Made by a program: the position numbers and the translations under genes. From positions 1 to 26,202 of the forward strand of contig DATLXH010000001.1 in the NCBI GenBank assembly GCA_035576005.1: 26,202 bases of DNA, read 5' to 3'. Positions 8,377 through 14,141 of the stretch are shown in pieces. Under the pieces are notes generated by a model that was given only the letters and a program-made list of their open reading frames with translations, was not told where the DNA came from and made no database searches. This DNA is from DATLXH01 sp035576005. GTDB taxonomy: Bacteria; Acidobacteriota; Thermoanaerobaculia; Gp7-AA8. Each line of letters begins with the position of its first letter. The stretch's first letter is position 1.

Positions 8377-10134
8377 ATGACCGAAATTCATTGTCTTCGC
8401 TGCAAAGATCCGATCGACTCAGCCCTCGACGCCTGCCCGTCATGCGGTGAGAAGGTCACGCTCTTTCAGCGGACCTATGCAACCAAGCTGATCGATGGCA
8501 AATATCAGATCATCGACCGGCTGGGCGTCGGCGGAATGGGTGAGATCTTCAAGGTCCGGCACATTCATCTGAACGAGCTTCGCGTGATCAAGATCATGCG
8601 GCCCAACATCGCAGCCGACGACCAGGGCCTTCAGCGCTTTCTACAGGAGGCGCGGACTTCTACGATGATCAAGCATCGCAACCTTGCGATGCTCTATGAC
8701 TTTTCGACGCTCGATGACGGCTCGTACTACATGGTCTGGGAGTTCATCGACGGAACCAACATCCAGAAATGGATGGGAACCAATGGTGCCGTACCGGCGC
8801 GGCTCGCGGTCGAAATTGCGATTCAGTCCCTGCATGGACTCGATCACCTTCACAGCATGGGGTTGATCCACCGCGATATCTCGCCCGAGAACATCATGCT
8901 CTCCCAGGATCAGAAGGGAAAACTTCTGGCCAAAGTCATCGACTTCGGCATCGCCAAGCAGCTCGCTGAAGGAGAAGGGGGACAGGGACTCACGCAGACC
9001 GGCATGTTCCTCGGCAAGCTCAAGTACGCATCACCGGAGCAGGCGGGTTTCATAAAGGAAGGAGAAACACTCGACGCTCGCAGCGATCTCTATTCGTTCG
9101 GCATCGTGCTGTACGAGATGCTGGCCGGGAAGGCTCCCTTCCAGGCCACCAATCCGCACGGTTACATCCTCAAGCATGCAACGGAAAAGCCGGTGCCGAT
9201 CGCGCAGATGAATCCGCAGATCACGCTCGACCAGAAGCTCGAGGCATCGCTGTTCAAGGCGCTCGAGAAAGATCGTGATAACCGGCACGCGAGCGCCGCC
9301 GACTTCGCTACGGAGCTCGAGGCGTTACGTGATCAGATCGCCCCTGACAAGAAGTACGGCCTGGGTGAGCGGATGATCACCCTGTCGGGAGCCCAGACCC
9401 TCGTTGACCTTGCCAAGCCGGCGCGAACTGGAAGCGGGACTTCGAGCGGCCCGGCCCCGAAAATCGGCGGGCGTGGCGTTTCCTCGACTCGCGATGCCGG
9501 CGCCGAAGCCACTATGATCGACGGCGGCGGAGCGTCCTCGCAGGCCACGGTCATCGAGAGAAAGGGTGGCGCGGAGGCCACGGTCGTTGAGGCACTGCAC
9601 GGCTCGGCGGCCCCCACTGTCATCGAGCAAAAGTATGGAGGCCCATCCGGATCCGAAGCTACGGTCATGGATCAGCCGCTGGCCGGACTTCGTGGAGCTC
9701 CTGTCGAGAAGAAGAGGTCGCCGGCGATCTACGGGATCGCCGCTGCGATCGCGCTCATGGTTGCAGCAGGTGTATGGTTTGCGCTTCGTCCCAAGACAGG
9801 CACTGATGTCGTAACGAGCACTGCTGCGCCAGGGGGAACCGGTGCGTCGACCGGTGGCAAGTCCACGCTCATCTTTCTCGCCTCACCTTCCGGTCGTCTC
9901 GAGGAGATCATCGATCAGGAGACGCAGCGGCCGGTGACCCTGACCGAAGAAGACAGGGACGTGCCGTCGCGGATCTCGCTGGCTCCCGGAAAGTATGACG
10001 TTGTGATATCGCAGGATGGAAAACGGCAGACATTTCCCGTGAGTCTCGAGCCCGGAAAGGTGGAAAGAATCAAACCCGAGCTTTCACCCAAGATCGATTA
10101 CGAGCCACTGTACAAGGAACTGCAGAAGCCATGA
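8377..10134 (+). CDS. Zinc-ribbon Ser/Thr protein kinase with Thr-motif array and membrane helix
   Basis: 585 residues; AAGGA six bases before the ATG supports the start. An N-terminal zinc ribbon (Cys6, Cys9, Cys20, Cys23) precedes a Hanks kinase domain (about 43-318): LGVGGMGEIF (49-58), Lys72, HRDISPEN (165-172) with Ser where most kinases have Lys, DFG 189-191, and SPE 219-221. A low-complexity linker (about 335-446) contains repeated Thr-[VM]-[IVM]-[DE] motifs at Thr379, 391, 402, 414 and 429, with a related TLVD at 341. A membrane helix (about 450-469) is followed by an outer domain of about 115 residues that resembles the PEGA-type domains of other bacterial kinases (weak). The array is a candidate set of autophosphorylation sites for the FHA proteins encoded nearby. 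It overlaps the next gene by ATGA. Confidence 0.93.
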   Translation: MTEIHCLRCKDPIDSALDACPSCGEKVTLFQRTYATKLIDGKYQIIDRLGVGGMGEIFKVRHIHLNELRVIKIMRPNIAADDQGLQRFLQEARTSTMIKHRNLAMLYDFSTLDDGSYYMVWEFIDGTNIQKWMGTNGAVPARLAVEIAIQSLHGLDHLHSMGLIHRDISPENIMLSQDQKGKLLAKVIDFGIAKQLAEGEGGQGLTQTGMFLGKLKYASPEQAGFIKEGETLDARSDLYSFGIVLYEMLAGKAPFQATNPHGYILKHATEKPVPIAQMNPQITLDQKLEASLFKALEKDRDNRHASAADFATELEALRDQIAPDKKYGLGERMITLSGAQTLVDLAKPARTGSGTSSGPAPKIGGRGVSSTRDAGAEATMIDGGGASSQATVIERKGGAEATVVEALHGSAAPTVIEQKYGGPSGSEATVMDQPLAGLRGAPVEKKRSPAIYGIAAAIALMVAAGVWFALRPKTGTDVVTSTAAPGGTGASTGGKSTLIFLASPSGRLEEIIDQETQRPVTLTEEDRDVPSRISLAPGKYDVVISQDGKRQTFPVSLEPGKVERIKPELSPKIDYEPLYKELQKP

Positions 10135-11276
10135 GAGCCCCCCGCGCCGCACTTCCCCTTGTGTTTCTTCTGCTGAGTCTGACGGGCAGTGCCAGTGCGC
10201 AGACATGGTATGCCTCCTATGAGGACGGACTCGCTGCGGCCCGCGCCGGCAACTGGCAGGTCGTGGTTACGAAGATGACTGAGGCGATCAAGAAGCAGGG
10301 GAAAGAAAACAATAAATTGAAGTCCTATGGGGTAATTTTCATCAACTATCACCCCTACTACTATCGAGGTGCCGCGTATCTGAATCTCGGTAAATATGAG
10401 CAGGCGATCGATGATCTCGACAAGTCCACCGGACCAGGTGAGGAAAATCTCGGCAGCATCGAGGCTCTACACCAGCGCGCGGAAAAGGGTCTGAAGGCAT
10501 CAGCGCCGGCGCCGTCGCCGGCACCGCCTCCCGTGCGCGAGACTCCCCGGGAAGTCCCGCCGCCTCCGGTGCGCGAGACGCCGCGCGAGACGCCGCTTCC
10601 AGCGCCTCCCGTCACCCAGACCGTGCGCCCATCGAGCCCCACGACCCCCCTTCCTTCGATTCCGGCCGGCGATCCACAGTTGGAGAGTGCGCGTGCGCAA
10701 GCCAACAGGTTGATCGAGGACGCGGCGCGGAGAAATCAAGCCGCCCGCAAAGCAAGAGCACAGGCAACTGCTGCGGCAGATTATCAGCGTGGGGTGAGCT
10801 CACTGGCCGCTGCGCAGTCGCGCAGGGGGACAGCAAGATCGGCAGCAGACTGGCGATCGATTGCTGATCTGGCGTCGCAGGCTTCAGGTTCGTTCGACGC
10901 GTCGATCACGATCGCTCAGTCCGCCAGCGACGCGCGCGAAACGCTGCCGGGTAAGGTGACCGAAGACATCCTCAGCACTCAGAGAAGCAGGATCGTGGAA
11001 GCCGTGGATAGCTTCTACGCTGGTGAGTACGATCAGGCCGTGCAGAAATTCGAAACGTTGTCAAGGGAGAATCCGAGGAATCCGATGATCTGGGCCTTCC
11101 TCGGTGCGTCTCAGTATTCCGAGTTCTATCTGAACGGCAACGACGACGATCCGGCACTCAGGTTGAAAGCCGAGAAATCCTTCAAGGAAGCGAAAAAGTT
11201 GAAGTCGAATCTCGAGCTCGATTCGAAGTACTTTTCACCCAGGATCAAACGCTTCTTCAAGAAGTCGACGAGCTGA
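10131..11276 (+). CDS. Secreted TPR-like, proline-rich protein
   Basis: 381 residues with a cleavable signal peptide (residues 1-23, ending SASA before Gln24). A first TPR-like helical region at about 26-117 includes YYRGAAYLNLGKYEQAI. A Pro-rich segment (about 122-175) repeats PVRETPRE twice plus variants, and an Ala/Arg-rich probable coiled coil follows (about 180-265). A second TPR-like region lies at about 280-345 (FYAGEYDQAVQKFETLSREN). It is predicted to sit in the periplasm as a scaffold for envelope partners. Its ATG overlaps the stop of the membrane kinase gene, so a functional link with that kinase's outer domain is plausible. No enzyme domain is seen and the exact role is unknown. 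A 27-bp inverted repeat begins 4 bp after the stop. Confidence 0.8.
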   Translation: MRAPRAALPLVFLLLSLTGSASAQTWYASYEDGLAAARAGNWQVVVTKMTEAIKKQGKENNKLKSYGVIFINYHPYYYRGAAYLNLGKYEQAIDDLDKSTGPGEENLGSIEALHQRAEKGLKASAPAPSPAPPPVRETPREVPPPPVRETPRETPLPAPPVTQTVRPSSPTTPLPSIPAGDPQLESARAQANRLIEDAARRNQAARKARAQATAAADYQRGVSSLAAAQSRRGTARSAADWRSIADLASQASGSFDASITIAQSASDARETLPGKVTEDILSTQRSRIVEAVDSFYAGEYDQAVQKFETLSRENPRNPMIWAFLGASQYSEFYLNGNDDDPALRLKAEKSFKEAKKLKSNLELDSKYFSPRIKRFFKKSTS

Positions 11277-11280
11277 GCCT

Positions 11281-11356
11281 CATGTAGGCCAGACACTGTT
11301 GTCTGTCTTTCCTACAGGCGCGTGGCGCGGACAGACAAGAGTGTCTGTCCTACATG
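11281..11356. repeat. 27-bp inverted repeat (large hairpin) after the kinase cluster
   Basis: The arms at 11281-11307 and 11330-11356 are reverse complements with two differences and a 22-bp loop. The core alternates CAGACA/TGTCTG blocks and is bounded by CATGTAGG and CCTACATG. Its place just past the operon stop suggests a role in termination or 3'-end protection, or a REP-like repeat. No T-tract follows on the plus strand. Confidence 0.85.
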
Positions 11357-11398
11357 TATGCGCCCGGACGGACAGGGGTCTGTATCTGTAATTCTTAC

Positions 11399-11437
11399 AA
11401 AAGGAAAAAGCGGCGGAGGGTTGACCCCCCCGCCGCT
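11399..11437 (-). terminator. Intrinsic terminator of the histone H1-like gene
   Basis: On the minus strand, AGCGGCGG and CCGCCGCT form a GC-rich stem (arms 11430-11437 and 11409-11416) extended by three further G-C pairs past one mismatch. It is followed directly by TTTTTCCTTTT. It begins 8 bp after the stop codon of the small gene at 11445. Confidence 0.88.
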
Positions 11438-11444
11438 CTCGAAA

Positions 11445-11603
11445 CTACCGGCTCGATTTCTTGGAAGACTTCTTCGCGGAAGATTTTTTTGCTCCGCTTT
11501 TTTTCGCGGGGCTCTTCTTTGCGGAAGACTTCTTGGCGCTGGACTTCTTTGCTGGCGACTTCTTGGACTTACTCGCTTTCGATGCTGCTTTCTTTGCTGG
11601 CAT
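11445..11603 (-). CDS. Histone H1-like Lys/Ser/Ala-rich basic protein (52 aa)
   Basis: The reading frame MPAKKAASKASKSKKSPAKK... runs to 52 residues and stops at TAG. About 20 residues are Lys and 16 are Ser; AKKS units repeat throughout, and SPAKK, an H1-type S-P-x-K motif, occurs twice. AAGGAG lies seven bases before the ATG and an intrinsic terminator follows the stop, so this looks like a complete monocistronic gene. Such proteins (compare the C-terminal domains of eukaryotic H1 and the bacterial Hc1/Hc2-type proteins) bind DNA through their charge and affect nucleoid packing. The dense Ser content makes it a possible kinase substrate (inference). It may cover only the tail type, because there is no globular domain. 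The sequence has low complexity, so function cannot be assigned from homology alone. Confidence 0.85.
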   Translation of the reverse strand: MPAKKAASKASKSKKSPAKKSSAKKSSAKKSPAKKSGAKKSSAKKSSKKSSR

Positions 11604-11714
11604 GATGATTCTCCTTTTCAAAGGTCGACTGGGGAGCCGTACGTTCTGAAACCGAGATCATTAATGCGTGGCAACTTCGTTGCACGACATTAAATGTAGA
11701 CGAAGCCAACGAGA

Positions 11715-13880
11715 ATGTCACGCGCGAATCCTATAAAACATCCGTTGGTGATCGCGGCGATCCTCTTCGTCATTCCGATCTACGTGTTTTTCACGTACGT
11801 GTTCCTTCTCGATCGACGAGTTCGGCGCGAGTTCTCCGAGCATCAGTGGAGGACTGCAACCGAGATCATCGGGATCAACTCGGAACGGAAGATGGCGACG
11901 GTCGCATACGTATATGGAACGGACTGGCGCAGCACGTCTCCTCTGCGAATGGATGCGATTCCTTCTTTCGTGTCCAACGCATTTATCGCGGGAGAAGACC
12001 TTCGGTTTCGTAAACACATCGGGATCGATCCGATCGGGATCGGGCGCGCCTTCCTGACCAACATCAAAGCCGGTGGCGTTTCCCAGGGCGGCAGCACCCT
12101 CGACCAGCAACTGATCAAATCAAAGTTCCTCACACACAAGCGGACCTTCCGCCGCAAGGTCGTCGAACTTCTTCTGGCGGTCGCACTCGACATGCGGGTA
12201 GGGAAAGACGAGATTCTCGAGGCCTATCTGAATGAGGTCTATCTGGGTCACGTGAACGGCCGCGCAGTTCTGGGCGTTGACGAAGGAGCTCGCGTTTTTT
12301 TCAACCGACGGCCGGCGCAGCTCACGGTCGGCCAGGCAGCGCTCATCGCAGGAATGATCCGGGCACCCAATCGCGACACGCCGCGAAAACGTCCGCAGAC
12401 AGTGCGCGCACGTCGTGACGCGATCCTTCGTGTGATGAGAGCTGAGGGGTGGATCTCGGAGCGCGACATGGAGCGGGCGATGAATGAGCAGATCCGGTTC
12501 ACTCCCGGTGCGGCGCGTGAAGCTCCCTTCCCCTTCTACCTGGCCGCGCTTCGAAGTGAGCTGGTCGGTGTGCTGGGAGAGTCAGTCCTTCAGAAGGGAG
12601 GTCTGAAAATTTACTCCGAGATCGATGTGTCGATGCAGAGACGTGCCGAATCTTCCGCGCTGCAGGGCTCGCGACGTCTCGGAGCGCGGTACGGATGGAT
12701 CGCAGAGCAATCACGTCAGGAACCATTACAGGTCTGTATCGTTTCAATGAATCCTTCGACAGGCGGAGTGCGGGCCCTCGTTGGCGGATCCGATTTCGGG
12801 AAGTCGCCGATGGACCGATCATCCGCGATGCGCCGCCAGCCCGGATCTGCCTTCAAGACGTTCGCGTTTCTGGCTGCAATCGAGTCTCGCAAGGCGACTG
12901 CGGCTTCGCTCCTCCTCGATTCGCCCCTCACAGTCGAGGTCTCCGCGAAAGAGTCGTGGCAACCGCACAACTACGACGAACGCTATCGCGGGCGGGTAAC
13001 GCTTCGCGAAGCCTTTGAGAAGTCGCTGAACGTTCCGACTGTGAGGCTCACACAACGGATCGGCGTCTCGCGAGTCGTCGAAGCTGCCGAGCGATTCGGA
13101 TTCGAAGAAGACTTCCCCGCGATCCCTGCCCTGCCACTCGGTGTCACGGAAGTAACTCCGCGCGAGCTCACCGCTGCGTACACCGTTTTCCCGAACCTCG
13201 GTACGAGGACTGACCCGTTCCTTCTCTCTGAGGTGAGGGACCGCAACGGGAAGAAGCTTTACGGCCGCAAGCCGCGCAAGGACAACGTCGTCCGCCCTGA
13301 GATTGCCTACGTGATGCATTCACTTCTGCGAGGTGTGGTCCGTCGCGGGACCGCGAGCCGCCTCAAGAGCTATGGGCTGGGCGGCGTAGCAGGGAAGACC
13401 GGTACGACGAGCGATTATCGCGACGCGTGGTTCGTTGGTTACGCGCGTGACCTCGTGACAACAGTATGGGTCGGCTACGATCATGGCGCACCGCTCCGGC
13501 TCTCCTCGGCAGAAGCCGCGATCCCGATCTGGGGTTCCTACATGAGCGGGATCCGGATCGACAAGAGTGAGCTTCCCGTACCGGAAGGCGTGGTTACGAA
13601 GGCGATTGATCCTGAGAGTGGCTACCTCTGGGCTGAGGGATGCCCTGGGCCGTTCAAGGAAGTGTTTCTCTCGGGGACTGCGCCGTCGCACGGCTGCCCC
13701 CGAGGAATCCTGGGCAAGGTCGTACGACGTGTGCTGTTCGATGACGAGACATTCGACGAGCCGGCGGCAATTACGTTCGACAAATTCAGGCGATGGTCGG
13801 CGGAGGTGGACCAGGACCGTCAGACGTTCGAGCGGAGGCTGGGTCGTGTGCGGCGACTGCTGGGGATGGGGGGAGGGTGA
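11715..13880 (+). CDS. Class A penicillin-binding protein (transglycosylase/transpeptidase)
   Basis: Bifunctional peptidoglycan synthase of 721 residues. A single N-terminal helix (about 10-32) anchors it in the inner membrane. The glycosyltransferase 51 domain (about 75-260) has the catalytic Glu94 in GEDLRFRKHIGID, QGGSTLDQQL (124-133) and RKVVELLLA with the second Glu151. The transpeptidase domain (about 335-615) shows SxxK (Ser378-Ala-Phe-Lys381), SLN (437-439) and KTGT (561-564). A C-terminal extension of about 100 residues with three Cys (LWAEGCPGP, SHGCPRG) follows. The motifs are variants of the consensus (EDLRF for EDRRF) but the key residues are intact. It is a stand-alone gene, 111 bp from the oppositely oriented histone-like gene. 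No strong Shine-Dalgarno is seen at the ATG. Confidence 0.94.
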   Translation: MSRANPIKHPLVIAAILFVIPIYVFFTYVFLLDRRVRREFSEHQWRTATEIIGINSERKMATVAYVYGTDWRSTSPLRMDAIPSFVSNAFIAGEDLRFRKHIGIDPIGIGRAFLTNIKAGGVSQGGSTLDQQLIKSKFLTHKRTFRRKVVELLLAVALDMRVGKDEILEAYLNEVYLGHVNGRAVLGVDEGARVFFNRRPAQLTVGQAALIAGMIRAPNRDTPRKRPQTVRARRDAILRVMRAEGWISERDMERAMNEQIRFTPGAAREAPFPFYLAALRSELVGVLGESVLQKGGLKIYSEIDVSMQRRAESSALQGSRRLGARYGWIAEQSRQEPLQVCIVSMNPSTGGVRALVGGSDFGKSPMDRSSAMRRQPGSAFKTFAFLAAIESRKATAASLLLDSPLTVEVSAKESWQPHNYDERYRGRVTLREAFEKSLNVPTVRLTQRIGVSRVVEAAERFGFEEDFPAIPALPLGVTEVTPRELTAAYTVFPNLGTRTDPFLLSEVRDRNGKKLYGRKPRKDNVVRPEIAYVMHSLLRGVVRRGTASRLKSYGLGGVAGKTGTTSDYRDAWFVGYARDLVTTVWVGYDHGAPLRLSSAEAAIPIWGSYMSGIRIDKSELPVPEGVVTKAIDPESGYLWAEGCPGPFKEVFLSGTAPSHGCPRGILGKVVRRVLFDDETFDEPAAITFDKFRRWSAEVDQDRQTFERRLGRVRRLLGMGGG

Positions 13881-13881
13881 T

Positions 13882-13907
13882 GAATGCAGAATGCAGAATG
13901 CAGAATG
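13882..13907. repeat. GAATGCA heptamer tandem repeat (3.7 copies)
   Basis: Three perfect GAATGCA units plus GAATG begin one base after the stop of the penicillin-binding protein gene. The following 35 bp (GTCATCCCGATGCGCAACGA on the minus strand) looks like an intergenic repeat of a type common in environmental genomes, though this is from memory. No coding role is seen. Confidence 0.75.
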
Positions 13908-13968
13908 TGGTCCTTGACCCTCGTTGCGCATCGGGATGACACATCGTTCCTTTGTCAGCACCTTCGGT

Positions 13969-13997
13969 TTGACAAACCATCGTCAACTCTCTAGATT
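13969..13997 (+). promoter_or_regulatory. Strong sigma-70 promoter of the methionine gene
   Basis: A perfect TTGACA (13969-13974) is followed by a 17-bp spacer and TAGATT (13992-13997; 4 of 6 match). The predicted transcription start near 14003-14005 falls exactly at the 5' end of the riboswitch stem, which supports both calls. Confidence 0.8.
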
Positions 13998-14002
13998 CGC
14001 AG

Positions 14003-14053
14003 TTGCTGGAATGATTTGGGGCAGATTGCAACCAGCCTAAAAAAAGCTAAAGT
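14003..14053 (+). promoter_or_regulatory. SAM-II-type S-adenosylmethionine riboswitch
   Basis: Stem P1 is formed by GCTGG (14004-14008) and CCAGC (14032-14036). The loop carries TGATTTG and ATTGCAA, and the 3' side has TAAA runs followed by GCTAAA (14046-14051). This order (P1, GATTT, TTGCA, P1', TAAA, GCTAAA) is the conserved pseudoknot core of the SAM-II (metA-type) aptamer; the closely related SAM-V shares much of it. It sits in the leader of a homocysteine methyltransferase/MTHFR gene, the expected target of feedback by SAM. The match is from recalled consensus rather than a covariance search. Confidence 0.85.
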
Positions 14054-14085
14054 CGCTGCTGAATCGATCGCGTTCCTGTTCGATG

Positions 14086-14110
14086 GCCCCACGGCGAGCG
14101 TGGGGCTTTT
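14086..14110 (+). terminator. Intrinsic terminator in the riboswitch leader
   Basis: A perfect 8-bp stem GCCCCACG/CGTGGGGC with loop GCGAG, followed by TTTT, lies 32 bp before the ATG at 14142. In this position it can act as the expression platform. The 5' arm GCCCCA (14086-14091) is also the exact complement of TGGGGC (14017-14022) within the aptamer loop, offering an anti-terminator pairing. Confidence 0.88.
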
Positions 14111-14141
14111 CTGTTTATACGGGCAAAAGGACGCAAGGCAC

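Noticed and set aside
11322..11693. Plus-strand frames rich in Phe/Leu across 11322-11693
   Set aside because: Antisense reading of the Lys-rich histone-like gene and its terminator; the minus-strand frame has the ribosome site and terminator.
13882..13907. Possible CRISPR-type array
   Set aside because: Units are 7 bp and contiguous with no spacers, so this is a simple tandem repeat.
14016..14141. N-terminal extension of the MTHFR fusion from 14016
   Set aside because: It would translate the riboswitch and terminator; the family N-terminus begins at the ATG at 14142.
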